Of a DNA stretch of 64,000 nucleotides, positions 12,138-24,190 are shown one piece after another. Origin of the DNA: Puccinia triticina. Its lineage: Eukaryota; Basidiomycota; Pucciniomycetes; Pucciniales; Pucciniaceae. The position numbers and the translations under genes are program-made. A model generated the notes under the pieces. That model was not told where the DNA came from. It did no database searches and saw nothing but the letters and a program-made list of their open reading frames with translations. How positions within the stretch are numbered: position 1 is the stretch's first letter; the number at the start of each line of letters is the position of its first letter. Location: positions 3,100,001-3,164,000 of the forward strand of contig NC_070559.1 in assembly GCF_026914185.1 (NCBI RefSeq). The letters are read 5' to 3'.

Positions 12138-15100
12138 ATGCAGTCGATTCGCCATCCACAGCCCTACCCCGTCCTCCCCTCCCAACTCCAGCCAAGCCAC
12201 CATGCCCATCATCCGCCCCCAGCCCAGGACAGTCGCACCCAGCTATTCGTCAACAACCTCCCCTTCCGCGTCCGATGGCAGGACCTCAAGGATCTTTTCA
12301 GGAAGGCCGGCACCGTCCTCCGCGCCGACGTCTCCTTGACTCCCGACAACAGGAGCAAGGGCTTCGGTACGGTCTTGTTTGCCAACAGGAACGATGCCTT
12401 CAAGGCCATCGAAATCTACAGTCAGTCTATCTCTACCCATTCAGGGAGATTGATAGAACAAGCTCTGATACACCCTCTTTTCATCCCTACACTTCATGTG
12501 CCTCAAGATGGATTCAGCTGGCAGACACGAATCCTCGATGTTAAGCTCGATCAACAGGACCCTACTGGTGCATTTGGAATGGCAGCAGCAGCGGCAGCCT
12601 GTCCAGCCCCGTCATCCCAGCCGAAGAACTACCATCAGCATCCACATCCGCCGTATCAGCAATATCCTCAAATGACAGCTGTCTCCCAACATAATCACAA
12701 CCATTATACACAGCCTCACAACTCACTCCAGCTCCCCTTGTCCACCGGAAATCCTAGCAACGCCCAACAGCAAAACCGGAACGGACCGGGTGGTACTACT
12801 AACACCACTCTTGCGGGCGACCCTCATCAGTCATCCTCATTGGCTCATCCTCATCACTCCCTCTCGCCAGCTCAGCTGCCTAGCGTCATACCGGCCCAAT
12901 CCTCGACCCCCTTCCCTGCCGGACAGCATTCAAACTCCGAGTCGCTCAACCCAGCCACCAATAAAACTGTTCATAGCTACCAAAAGCACCAGCACTCCCA
13001 ATCACTCATACCCTTCTCAGACCTACCGCCCAACCTGTCCCAGTCAGTCTTCACCCCCTTGCCCAGAACCTCGGCCCATCGGCCCTCGCGCTCGGTCCAA
13101 CTCTCTAATCCGCATCCCCCGAGCAATCCTGCTACATCCTCCACCGCCAGCCCTTCTCAAACACCCCCGAGTCGGCCCCTCGATGTCCATCAGCCCGCCT
13201 TCCAGCCCGGCTCAAGCTCCTTGAACCAGGCTCTCGCCCACCTTCAAATCTCCACCGTCCAACCCGCCTTGCCCTGCGTCACCATCTCGACGGCCCCTCC
13301 CGACTCCAGCTCCTCCGTCTCCTCTGCCCCCGTCGACACTTCTTCCCCCGTCTCCTCGCCTGCTGGCTCGGTTTCTCATCATTATTCGGGTGCCACTCAC
13401 TCCTCGCTCGTTGGCTCCAACTCTCAGCATGATGGCCCCAACATTCACCATCCATCGATGCCTCCATTTCAACACTACGGCCCCCCACACTCTTACCCGC
13501 CTCACCACATACCTGGTACCACGCTCAATCATGCGCCTTACTCCACCGTAAGTTTATATCTAACTCAAGTCTTTGGTCGATGGATGAAGAAATGCCACAT
13601 ATACGAAATGAGCTAAGCAAACTTATTTCCCCTTCCTCCCCACACAGGTCTACAGCCAGAATAGTGGCCCAGCATGCCGACTTTTGTTTGTTGGCAATTT
13701 GCCATTCAACCTCCAATGGCAAGACTTGAAGGACCTATTCCGACAGGCGGGGAACATTCTGAGGGCGGATGTGGCGACGACAGTTGAGGGGCGGAGTCGG
13801 GGCTTTGGGACGGTGCTGTTTGCGACCGCGGAGGACGCATTGAAGGCCCTGGAGATGTACGACGGATACGAGCTCAAGGGGCGGGCGTTGAAAGTGCGCT
13901 TCGATCAGCTCACCCATCCCGGCTCTGCCGCGCCTGGGCCATGGCCTGAACATGCCACGATCCCGCCTCCTCACTTCCACCCGATCCATCACGGCCAATA
14001 CCAATCCAATCACCCGCTGGTCCAGGAACCCAAATCACAAACGGATGAGACAGGTGAGCGCCCACAGATTGAGTGTAATCTCCCAATTGATGCTGACCCC
14101 TGTCCGCCAGAAGACTATTCCATATACGGCTCAACAAACAGTGCCGAAGAAAAGCGGGACGAGCCCCTGTGGGCCCCGGAACCTGTGAGGCCCAGTGTGC
14201 GCGTGAGTGTGCCGACGATCGTGCCGCCAGCGCTGAGTCCGATTGCGTCGCGGCGGTCGAGCTACTTCAAGCCGACGAACGGATCGTCGGAGTACTCGCA
14301 GACGAGCTCGGATGGCGGGCAAGGGACGAACGGGCGATCAGGGGGCGGGCCGGAGCCGATTGGACACCCCGCGAACCAGCCTCGGCCGCAGACGATTCCG
14401 ATGCCGCCGCCCTACGCCCCCGGCCTGGTTTCGCCCGCCCTGCCGAAGACGATCCAGATGACACCCTCGATGCCCGCGTTCTCCTTCCAGCCTTTCATGC
14501 CGGCCACGCCGCCGCTGCTCCCGAACTTCTTCTCCCCGGGCATCGGCCCCCCGCCCACGCCGCCCTACGGCCGCGACAGCCACACCCCGCCGCCGCCTGT
14601 CCAGGCCGCCAAACCGGTCCACTCGCCGCTCGGCTACAACCCGATGTTCCCGAGCGAGCCGGGCTCGGAGGACGGGGTGGCGGCGGAGGCGGAGGGCGGA
14701 CTGCAGCCGCTGGCGACGGACGACGACGACGAGGGCGACGAGGAGCGGGGCGGCGAGACGAAGCCGATGGACTCGAACGTCGATTGGGGCTACCAGAGCG
14801 CCTCACTCGCAAGCAACCGACGAACCTCGCTGTTTGTCGGCCGATCGCGGCCCCCGCAAGGCGTCCCCTCGCCGGCCCGTCTGGCCCCCCGCGGCGGATT
14901 CGCCGGGCGTCGGTTGCTCGGAGGCGTCGGCGAGGAGGCCGATGAAGACGGACTGCTGGGACCCGAGTGCGCCAGTCGCAGAGCCAGCTTCGACGTCTCT
15001 AGTCTCTTCAACTCCCAGCAACCCTCCCCGCCCACCAAACTCGCCAAACAACGCCCCTCCGATATCCTCATCTCGTGCCCCGATAAAGACCCCTTGAAAC

Positions 15101-15201
15101 CTGCCTCGCTTCCTCCCCCCGCTACCGATCTCAATAATATCGAGAGGGTCGATCTCGTCGGCCTCGGATTCGTGGACTCTATTTGGACTGACAAGCAATG
15201 A
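12138..15201 (+). CDS. RNA-binding protein with two RRM domains
   Basis: Exons are 12138-12420, 12508-13547, 13648-14053 and 14111-15201, giving about 939 residues. RRM1 (about residues 35-108) has RNP2 LFVNNL and RNP1 KGFGTVLF. RRM2 (about 453-527) has LFVGNL and RGFGTVLF. Both share the WQDLKDLFR helix and resemble Gbp2/Hrb1- or hnRNP M-type RRMs; that closeness is an inference. The first intron (87 nt, GTCAGT...CAAG) is in frame without a stop, and removing it completes RRM1 as IEIYNGFSWQTRILDVKLD. The last intron (57 nt, in frame, with a CTGAC branch-like motif) is less certain. Between and after the RRMs the protein is low-complexity: His/Gln/Ser/Pro-rich, then Pro-rich, with an Asp/Glu run. 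The start is the first ATG in frame. A role in mRNA binding is likely; the targets are unknown. Confidence 0.82.
14250..14800 (+). other. GC-rich coding block inside the RRM gene
   Basis: This part of the last exon is much richer in G and C than the flanking exons and leaves long open frames on the opposite strand and in other plus frames. The plus frame in register with RRM2 stays open into the Ser/Pro-rich C-terminus, so the other frames are read as shadows. Confidence 0.6.
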
Positions 15202-17419
15202 TCTTTTTTCGTGCTTTTCTTTTCCCCTTTTTTTCTTCTGAAAACAGACCTTTTTCATAAGCTTAGGAGATTGTGTCTTGCCTTTCCTGTTTGAATCTGA
15301 TTCCACAAACAAAAATGTCCCTGCAGCTCATCTACTAAGACATGAACACAAAAGGAAATCATGTAGGATATCTTCTCTTTTTTTTGGACTCTTTCTGCTT
15401 CGTTTTCTATTCATCAATCTTAACTTAGGAAATAATGTCGTCATGGTTTTGTGTGTCCACTTTCTCTCTCCCCCTCTTGTTGTGTTTTCTTTTAGTTGTC
15501 TTGGGGCCGCCGTTCTCCGTTCATCTCTCCTCTTTCCAACATTTCTTGATGTGTATTCTCCTACTTGTTTTCTACGGCTACAATCCTGTTTCATTTTTTC
15601 GGATGTTGTTTTTCTTGTGGGCCCATTCTCTTCTCCTTGACTTTAGATTGGACATAATCCCCATTGACACATAAATAGATAAATAAGTCTCTTGGAATCT
15701 ATGACAAAATCCAACAACCACATGTGAATATGTCTGTAAATAAGCTGCAAGCAATGATGATGATCCATCCTTCAAATTTCCTTCAAGTTGTACATACATA
15801 CAAGTTTGTAATTACACAAAGTACCCAGTTGATATGTTTTTTTTCTTTGCCTTGCTCTATGTACGTCTCTTAAAGTGAACTATGTACATCTGTGTGGTAT
15901 TTAACAGATTAGAACTTTGTTTGTCCGGATCCCTGTTCCAGCTCAATGGTGTTAGCCCCAGACTCTGCTTGGTTGCCTATCATTGGCATGCCTCTTGAAG
16001 CATGGTAATCGGGCGCATTCGGGCTGCCCGCGCGCTAGCCCGGCTTAATCTGCTTCACTTCTGGACAGGCCCGGCCGTTCAAAACACCCCACACGGGCGG
16101 TGCGGGCGGGCTTTGAGTGGCGCGGGCCAAGCGGCTAGCCCGCGGGCTAGGTCAAATCAAGGGCACATTTGAAGATCAGAAAGGCACCCACAGTTTTCAT
16201 TTTTCAACGAGGTCTGTTTAATTGAAAATACCCAACTCTCATTGAGGCAGCAGCGGCAGTTGTCCAGGACCCAGGCCCCATGCATGGACTAATTACACAC
16301 CGCAAAACACCAAGCCACCTTTTTTTCTTTTCTTTTTTTGGATTCTTCATGGTGAGACCAAGGTCATACCTTAAAATATTTGTATGAAACCATGTCATGA
16401 TGACACAAGCACATGTTGATTGATTTGCAAGACTGCGCAACCTGTAGCGCAGTCATAATTATTTAGTATTTTTGTGTACGATGAGAAAGGGGCGCGATCC
16501 GCAGCTTAGCACCACGGGCGCCTTCGGCTCGCCTCATCGGAGTCTCGGCCTCCGCGGGCTGCATCAAGCTTTGGGGGGATACAATGCTTTTTTGCAAGCC
16601 AATGGGTTTTTCCACTTCCCACCAAGAATCATAAAGTTGCTGGTGTGATAGAATGAAAATCAATCAGTCGTGCAAGCCTGAACAAATGAAAAACCTGATC
16701 TTTGTATGCGTAAGCACGCTTCTGGCGCGGGTCCAAAGCCGGGTAGCGGAGCGGGGGGAGGTAACGACCGGTGTCCTTCAACGGGCGGAGGACAGACTCT
16801 CAAAACTGAATGATAAGTTGAGTGATGAGGCGTCATAGAAAATTCTCATCTAACCATCCGACTGACAGATTGACACGGGATATTCAGATTTGTAGGCCGA
16901 TGCGTCCACAAGTCCTTGATCACTCGCCGCCGTTTGGGTCCCAGAAGCTTCATACCTACCATTGATACACAGGTTTTGCCTGCAGGTTCAAGTCGGCAAG
17001 CAGAAGAAATTGATTTCTTGAGTTGGTTTTTCTCATTTTTTTCCCTTCCTACTCGGCGGGAAGCCACCAAATCTCATTGACGTAGGCTGGACTCCGGGTA
17101 TGGCAACTGATTGGAGCTGGTGTGTTTATAGGTCATTGGGGAAAAATCAGTACTGAGGAAAGCAATCCAAAAAAGAAGTCCTATGAGTCCTGGAAAGATG
17201 AGGGCCAATCTATTGGGCACTATGAAGATCACAATACCTATCATCTAGGAAAAAAACTGAAAAGTGAGGCAATCCAAGATATGATGGGCGACAGGGATTT
17301 TGGGCATGACGGTCTGCGTTGGGGGAGGTTAAAACCTAAGAGTTAGCCGCCAACTATTTCCTCTTTCTTCGTGATGTTTGGCGTTAGTTTTGGGAAGACC
17401 TGCAGCTGACATTGCGTTC
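15202..17419. other. intergenic; GC-rich palindromic patch at 16010-16155 and possible upstream exon at 17132-17346
   Basis: The first 800 bp are T-rich 3' flank. At 16010-16155 a GC-rich patch repeats CGGGC and GCTAGCCCG-type palindromes, akin to GGGTACCCG patches elsewhere in the window. The plus-strand frame 17132-17346 has a coding-like composition and could be a 5' exon of the next gene, but no convincing donor site was found. A short frame at 16680-16838 begins MKNLIFVCVSTLLARVQS, which looks signal-peptide-like. Linking it to the next gene is speculative. Confidence 0.4.
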
Positions 17420-19354
17420 ATGAAAACCAAAGCGGAAGGCGATCCGTCGACAGGTTACAATTCCGCAAGACACAATGTTCCAGCTATGATTTCAACCCCT
17501 GAAATGGCAAAGAGCCTAGCCTCCACTGTGAAGGAAGAAATTGAAATAAAATCTTTGCCTGAGGGATCTCATACACATAGATTAGAAGGTAACAATGTGT
17601 CACACCAGGAGTTACAGACACAAGAGACACCCCAAAATTCAAAAGCAACCAAACATAAATATCAAATAAAAGTTTATTCAACTGTTGACCCCGTTCTCTG
17701 GGCCTGGATCTACACAATGAAGCTCAACATATCACAATCACTTTATGATGAACTGATGGCAAATGAAGAAACAATTTCCAGTTTCATTGCAACACTTGCT
17801 TCAAGGGTGAAAGGGCTTCCAGGTCACAAGAGCTCTGCTGAGGAATTTGTGTGCAGGGAATCAAACAATATCTTCAGAGAATTTGCTCATCTTCTCTGGT
17901 GCATAAATTCAAAATTCATGGAGAGGTTCAACCCCCAGGAAAAAGATTATCTTGCAGAACAAGGGTCCATGTACAGTCACATTGTCAATCTTTTTACTGA
18001 ATCAAATACATTCAAATTATATAGCCCAATACACAAAGCAACAGAAGAAAATTCTGCCCTTCCAGATCCATCTCTTAAAAGCTTGGTTTTAAGGGCACTC
18101 AATGCAAGTTATTCACACCCAATATACAGCATTTTCAAGAAAAGAATTGCTTTTCCATTTGAAGCAGTTTGTCCATATCAAATGCTGATGGCCGAAGCAG
18201 CAGTTAACTGTCTGGCTTCTTATTACAAGATGAAAAATTATATTAAGTGGTATGATTTCTTCCACAAAGATTATAATTTCATCTCAGCATTGGCAAGATT
18301 TCAAAACTGGTCTCTTGCTCCTTATGAAAACCGAAGAGGAATTGAAAAATTTGAAAGAAGGAGGGGGCTTTTCACCCTGTTTCCATGGGGACCAGAGAGT
18401 GGTGTGAAAGTGGAAAACAGTTTAACATATCTTAAGCTGTTTAAGTTAACAAGCAGATTCCAAGTTGAGCAATGGGTCAAATACATATCAAGAAATGAAA
18501 TTGAAGCCAATAGTTTGACTGGTACCTGCCTTACCAACCTCAAGTTTGCAAATGAAGAGAATTTTCAAACAATTTCTGAAGCAGTATGGGCTATTATTTC
18601 ACTTTGTGGAAGTAACTATTATAATTTCATCAAGGAAATTGAGGTTGGGAACCATGATCTTGTCATTAAAAACTTGGAGATTTGGAGGGTGAAACAAATA
18701 GGTAAACCCCATCACCAATTGGACTCACACACCAGATTGTTAGAAGGTGGTACTTTTTGTCTTGAATTAAAAAAAATTCTTGATTTGATTTGGAAGATAA
18801 ATGCGCGGTTGATTGAGAGTTTAGGAGGAGAGACTCATGGAGAAATATTCCTCAAAGAGCAAGAAAATCTTGAAAGTGAATTTTATTCCCTCTTTACATC
18901 ATCAAAGAAAATAGAATCCACTCCAATGTTTTCAGCAATTTCAGAATCAATGAATGAAGAAGAAGTGCAAAAAACTCTTCTTGATGCATTGAATAATTCT
19001 GATGAGAGATGTATTTACAAGGGCATAAGAAGTGGTAAAAAGATCTCTCAAAAGGAAATCATAATGACCAAAGCAGCAGTCAAAGTGATATATTACTACT
19101 ACTTCAAGAATACCTCAAAATGGTCAACAATTTTTTTGAGTGAAGAAAAGTTTGCTCTGAGCTTGGCTCAAGTTGCAAAGAGGGCTTCCAGGGTGGATTT
19201 CTATAATAATTGGAAAACTAAATGTTTTCCAGAAATGAAAAAAATGAACCTCTTCCCCTGGAATAGCTACTTCATAAAAACAAAAATAAATGACATGATA
19301 ATCAGACAGACCTTTCATTCACTTAACTTTTTCAGCATTATTGAGAAGTTTTGA
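17420..19354 (+). CDS. lineage-specific protein with an internal duplication
   Basis: The family is not recognised. It is a single open frame of 644 residues from the first in-frame ATG, with AT-rich codon use unlike the GC-rich RRM gene upstream. It seems to hold two copies of a domain of about 230-290 residues. Repeat 1 carries LLWCINSKFMERF (residue 158), MAEAAVNCLASYYK (257) and TLFPW (319). Repeat 2 carries LIWKINARLIESL (456), MTKAAVKVIYYYY (549) and NLFPW (610). The spacing between these landmarks is about the same in both, at offsets of 291-298 residues. There is no transmembrane helix. No signal peptide is seen at this start, though an upstream exon could add one. Family members would be expected in other rust genomes. 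Function is unknown. Confidence 0.75.
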   Translation: MKTKAEGDPSTGYNSARHNVPAMISTPEMAKSLASTVKEEIEIKSLPEGSHTHRLEGNNVSHQELQTQETPQNSKATKHKYQIKVYSTVDPVLWAWIYTMKLNISQSLYDELMANEETISSFIATLASRVKGLPGHKSSAEEFVCRESNNIFREFAHLLWCINSKFMERFNPQEKDYLAEQGSMYSHIVNLFTESNTFKLYSPIHKATEENSALPDPSLKSLVLRALNASYSHPIYSIFKKRIAFPFEAVCPYQMLMAEAAVNCLASYYKMKNYIKWYDFFHKDYNFISALARFQNWSLAPYENRRGIEKFERRRGLFTLFPWGPESGVKVENSLTYLKLFKLTSRFQVEQWVKYISRNEIEANSLTGTCLTNLKFANEENFQTISEAVWAIISLCGSNYYNFIKEIEVGNHDLVIKNLEIWRVKQIGKPHHQLDSHTRLLEGGTFCLELKKILDLIWKINARLIESLGGETHGEIFLKEQENLESEFYSLFTSSKKIESTPMFSAISESMNEEEVQKTLLDALNNSDERCIYKGIRSGKKISQKEIIMTKAAVKVIYYYYFKNTSKWSTIFLSEEKFALSLAQVAKRASRVDFYNNWKTKCFPEMKKMNLFPWNSYFIKTKINDMIIRQTFHSLNFFSIIEKF

Positions 19355-20235
19355 TGAATCAAAAATTCCTTCAAATGCTAGTTTCTCCAGATTTTATTTA
19401 TCAAATAAAATACAACAAGAGATCATAAGGAAAAAATGCAGAAGATTATTTTACAGTTGTGAGCGGTATTCCATGGCACAGCACTGTTGGCAAATAACTC
19501 ATGCTTTGAATAATCACTGAGTATGTAATACTCATTCTATATTTTCATCATGCACCTTGAAATTACAGAAGCAGTAAAGCATGGAGAAATTTAGTGACAG
19601 TCTGTAGGAAAGCCTCAAAAATCATTACCACAACTTGATCAGCTTCAAGTTCAAGCCATCATCTTGGTGTTTACTACATGTGCTTAGGTTTTACTACTTT
19701 TCAGTTTCAGATTGATATGCCTGTAGCACAATGTTCAGTAATAACTTTTTTCAACAAGCTCTGTACATGCAGTGGATTGTTGCTTGCAAATGTATCTTTT
19801 CTTTTTCTTTTTCTTTTTTTTGTGGCTTGGTATGTAATGCATTTGCATTGCCAACTAAGTTTTGGGTATTTTGTCATTGATTTGGCATTCCATCATCAAG
19901 AAAGAAGTGTCAGGTAAGTGCATATCCAAAGTTTCGGTTAAGTCCTTGAGAGTATCAATCTGTTTATTCACATCAATTCTGAGAGTTTGTTGTCAAGGCC
20001 TAGAGCGGAACAGCAACACCGCAGGCTTTGTTCTCATGAGCAAAAGTTGGTGGCCCTTTCTGCATGCACAAGTTTTTATTGTTATTTTTATGGGATCAAT
20101 TTCAAATGAATAGATGATTACAAACCAACCAGGAAAAAAAAAACGAGGAAAACAGTGTAAATTAGCCGATTTGATTTGTAAGGGAAGGGGGGGGGGGGGA
20201 GAAGGAGGAATTAGCTGATAGAAGGTACAAAATGA
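19355..20235. other. convergent intergenic region, no gene seen
   Basis: This lies between the 3' ends of the duplicated-domain gene and VPS16. It contains poly-T, an A-run near 20133-20143 and a G-run near 20188-20199, and no recognised element. Confidence 0.5.
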
Positions 20236-23200
20236 TCAAGCAGCAAGGTCTTCGATCATCTTAGATAAAGCGGCAGCAACATGAGGACTAGGACAGCGTT
20301 GACGAAGCTCGACAAGCTTAGCAGTTTCGCCGCGATCGGCGCATTCTTCGCCGGCCGTGACCCATTCGCCGCATTTGACATAGAGCTCGACTCGGTTCCG
20401 GGCCTCGCATTTGGGCACGTATCGGAGCGCTTCGCGATGACATCCCATTGCAAGCAAGTGATTCACAAACGGCTTCACAATCAAAAAATGGCATGTAGTT
20501 AGTGGATACCTGTGCACGAGTTTGTTAGGATGAGCTTCTCAGTCTCCCCATTCTCCCTTACCTCGAATCCGATTGGACTTTTCTTCCCCGACCAGGCCTC
20601 CAATCCGTCCCAGTCTTTCAACTCGACCAACGCTTTCATCTTGACGTACCAGAACCGTTTCTCGGGTACTTTAAAGTCAGTCTTGAGCTTGTCGGCCTGC
20701 TTGCGCAGTCCCAGCTTGACACACTGTCTGATCGTCTCCGTCAAGCTGGGCATCGTCAGTCCTTTATTGAAAACCATCGCCTCCATGAAATTCTTTTTCA
20801 GCTGGTCGTGTGCTGGATTGGAGGGCGCAGCCGGACCTGTGCCGTACGACTTCATGATATCAACGATCAGCGTCTTCTGGAAGGCTAGTAACCGCAAACT
20901 CTCGTTTAGCATCCCCTGCTCGAATACCCGCTCTGAATCTTCCTGGAAAAACTTCAGAGCACTCTTGATCTTGCTGAGCTTTAGAGCAAAGAAAGCTTCC
21001 CAATCCGTCACTGCTGATGGTGTATAAATCAAAGCCGGGCAGTAGCTTAAGTAACTTTCTTCCAGGCAAAGACATCCACTCTCTGTCCGCCGATCATCTT
21101 GGTAGCAAAAATCGCGATACAATTCCCAGTCGGATCCCACACTGATAGATTTCGACGAGACAGGTTCTTTCTCGCTGAGAAAGTTCCGCTCGACACTAGC
21201 TTTCGCCCATACTCTGAGAATACTGATAGCTTCATCCTTTCTTTCAACAACGGACAAAAATTCTGCTAGCGGCTTTCGAGCCCGAGTTTCCCAGAGGACA
21301 GTTTGGATGAGGTCTGGGTCCAAGCTTTTGATTGATTGTTGGAGGGCTTCTTTTCCTTCGTCCATTCTCATCAGGAGGGGGATTTGCTTGGTGGGTTTCA
21401 GCTCATGAGCAAGTAGTTCGGTACAGAGTTTGGTCTTTCCAAGTGACCAGGCGATTTCGGCGATGTCGGCTGGACTGACCCCGTGTCGATCTTTGAGCTT
21501 GGAGACAATCCTTCGACAAATCGAGGCTGGACTGGCTGCTGATTTGGAGGCATCATTCGAGGAAGCGGAATCCATGTTCAAAATAAGATTGCGGGCCCAA
21601 TGACGAAGGACGCCAGCGGGAGATAGGTTCAGAAATTCTGTGAGTCGGAGGGCCAGGAGGTAGTGTGACCTAGCTGTTAATCGCGAGATGAGGTGATCGG
21701 GATGATGTGAAATGTATCTACAAAAGCGAGAATGGTTAGTGATGAATCCAGAAAAGACAAAATGAAAAGCCATGAAAACTGACTGTTCATACGTGAGAGG
21801 AATCCCGATTTTATAGTCTCTTACTGCATTGAGAACCCTGAGTATCTTGGCCATTTTGACAAACGGCTCGGGGTTATGAACGTCTAGGAAGACTTTTCCA
21901 AACGCAGCGGCTTTCATTAGCCGCTGCTGCCATCGAGGCTCGAATTCCCGACCAGCAGCTTGGACGCAGACATCGACGGCCTCGGTCAGTTTCTTGCGAA
22001 TGTTCCGAATGTGTTCATCCGCTACTCGTGCAGAGTGCTTGTCAAAGTGATCCATCGCATCGAACAAAATCGCCGCAGGTGAGGTCGAGCCGGGTGTAAA
22101 GACCATACTAGTACATGAAGCCACCTTCGATAGGGATTCGCATGTGCTTAGAGACAGAATTCGAATGCCATCGATCTCAGTTACCAGATGAATCGAATCA
22201 TTGAATGTGTATCTGATAGGCCATAGAAATATAGCTGGTGAGTTGCTTGGAGGAATATGGCTAAGAAAGTGTTGGAGGAAGTTCACTTACGCACCTGAGT
22301 GATGCACCGAATGGGCCGATCATAAGCAAGCTTTTTTCCCAGGCAATCACGATTGTATCTCCGCCACACCAGACCATTTGAGTGGGCGGGCCATCATTCA
22401 TGAAGTCCTGTCCACTCTGCTCTAACAGAGAGAACTCGCTCAATTCACGCGAGAAATCAGATGAGACGACCCAAACTGTGTACGGCTTTGGGCTCCCGGG
22501 GGCCGTCAGAAGCGCAAGGAATTTTCCATTAGGCGAGGGAACGATCCGGAGAAAGGGCCCTTTGGCGGCGAGCCGTTGGTCGGTGGAGTCCATCGGATCT
22601 ATGACTACGATTGAGTCTTGACGCGAGGCTAGAATCTGAACGATCCCTGTTGAGCTGGAATGTGGGGGGATGACAGCCCACGCTGTTGGTTTTTCGGCGA
22701 GCCCCCCCGAGTCGATTGATTCCCTCTTTCCATTACTTCGGTCTGGATTAAAGATGTGCAGTTGGTTGTCTGAACCTAGCTGTGTTGAGAATGGGTCGGC
22801 TAGGTTCAGATTTGAGGCGCCTTGGTTGGAATCCTTGATCGGATTCTCCGAAGGGTCGCCGAACTCGGACAGGGGAGACTCCGGCCAGCCTTTGATTTGG
22901 ACAAAGGTGAGGTCGGACCTCATGACGACCATGCCATCCGACCAGATGACTGCATCTAGTACACCGATCTCTTCAGTAATTGATCCTAAGGTGTGTTGGG
23001 TGTAGGGAAGTAGATCAGCTGGAGCTGACGAGTTGCACGAGATTGGATAGAGACGATAGAATCCATTCGATGAGACGGTGACCAGGGATTCGGCATCTGT
23101 GAAGCCGAAACAGACGAGGCTCGAGGGATGGTCCCAGACGACGGTATGGAGGAGTTGGCCCGAGCAAGAGTAGACATGGATGCGGGGTCGGGTGGAGGAT

Positions 23201-23494
23201 GGCATGGATGAGCTGGGGTCTAGGACTGGGATGGGTTTAGAAGTATCGAAAGTCATGGCTGGATGATTTTCAAGGAAGCAAAGATAACAATCAGCAAAGC
23301 GGAACAACGATGAGGGTGGTGATGATAATAATGTTGTGCGACCCACCTATAGGACCGGCGAAGGGAGCACCGACGACCCGATAGAAAGACAAGTCGATGA
23401 CCGGCCACGACATTCGATAGATCTCTTCCTTGCGATAAAAGGCATCCCCGACTTTGTCCCAATTGGCGCTGTGAGGTGTTAGACCGAGCGTCAT
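20236..23494 (-). CDS. VPS16: VPS16, core subunit of HOPS/CORVET tethering complexes
   Basis: VPS16 is a class C Vps protein that acts in endosome-vacuole tethering and fusion. Five exons keep one frame: 23347-23494, 22295-23258, 21793-22212, 20562-21717 and 20236-20472, giving about 974 residues. The N-terminus SANWDKVGDAFYRKEEIY is a VPS16 hallmark. Exon 1 joins exon 2 as APFAGPIAMTFDTSKPIPVL. The Vps16_N propeller part includes YTFNDSIHLVTEIDGIRILS. The helical C-terminal part includes GIPLT joined to YISHHPDHLISRL, LLALRLTEFL, and SPIGFE joined to PFVNHLLAMGCHREA. The 75-nt intron at 21718-21792 is in frame without a stop and would be missed by ORF calling. Exon 4 has an extra stretch near YLSYCPALIYTPSAVTDW compared with remembered homologues, so a small further intron there is possible. 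The start is the first ATG; the upstream repeats begin about 100 bp away. Confidence 0.9.
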
Positions 23495-23897
23495 CGTTCT
23501 TCTATTACTCCTTGTTGAATATTACCTTGAGATTGATGAGGAAGGCGGAACGGCGGTTGCGACCGAACCTGACCCTCCCTGCCTGAGCTAACTTTTTCCC
23601 GAGCTTAACAAAGCCTCCCAGTGAGGCAGCCCCGCAGGGTCTCTGTCTCACAGAGAGGCTTAGCTGCAAAAACCTGTATCTGGCCTGAGAGCCCCAGGAA
23701 TATGAGCCTGTATCAGGCTTTTTTTAACTTTTTCCGTTTTTGTAACTCAACCGTCAGCCCGCTGAGGCTGCCCCTCAGGACTTAAGAAGTGCTCGGGAGT
23801 GCGCTTCTTCTGGTGCAATTTAGGCCTTGTAGCTGCCAATATAAGGCCTGATCCTTGCGTTTGAAGTTTTCAAACACCGAGAAAAGCGGACCATATT

Positions 23898-24166
23898 AGC
23901 ACTGTTCACGTAAGAAATCTATGACCATGTGAGAGATATACATCAGCATACTAGCACTGTTCACGTAAGAAATCTATGACCATGTGAGAGATATACATCA
24001 GCATACTTTCCCAGCCAAATTGGCTGGCACAATGGGATAAACTTTATTTCAATCTTGCTGATGTTTAGCTTACGTGAACAGTGCTACTTTCCCAGCCAAA
24101 TTGGCTGGCACAATGGGATAAACTTTATTTCAATCTTGCTGATGTTTAGCTTACGTGAACAGTGCT
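23898..24166. mobile_element. MITE (outer copy) with ATT target duplication, containing an identical MITE
   Basis: The ends are AGCACTGTTCACGTAAG and its inverse CTTACGTGAACAGTGCT. ATT flanks both sides (23895-23897, 24167-24169), and the empty site CCATATTGAGAG is present at about 3354-3364. Total length is 269 bp = 133 + 3 + 133, because another copy sits inside it. Confidence 0.88.
23953..24085. mobile_element. 133-bp MITE inserted into an identical copy of itself
   Basis: ACT flanks both ends (23950-23952, 24086-24088). The halves of the outer copy, joined across one ACT, read the same as this inner copy base for base as far as I can compare. The internal palindrome CCAGCCAAATTGGCTGG is shared. 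Confidence 0.88.
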
Positions 24167-24190
24167 ATTGAGAGAACGTTTTTTGTAAAT

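Noticed and set aside
14169..14945. 258-codon plus-strand frame and long minus-strand frames
   Set aside because: They arise from the GC-rich third positions in the last RRM-gene exon; the RRM2 frame is the one in register with the domain.
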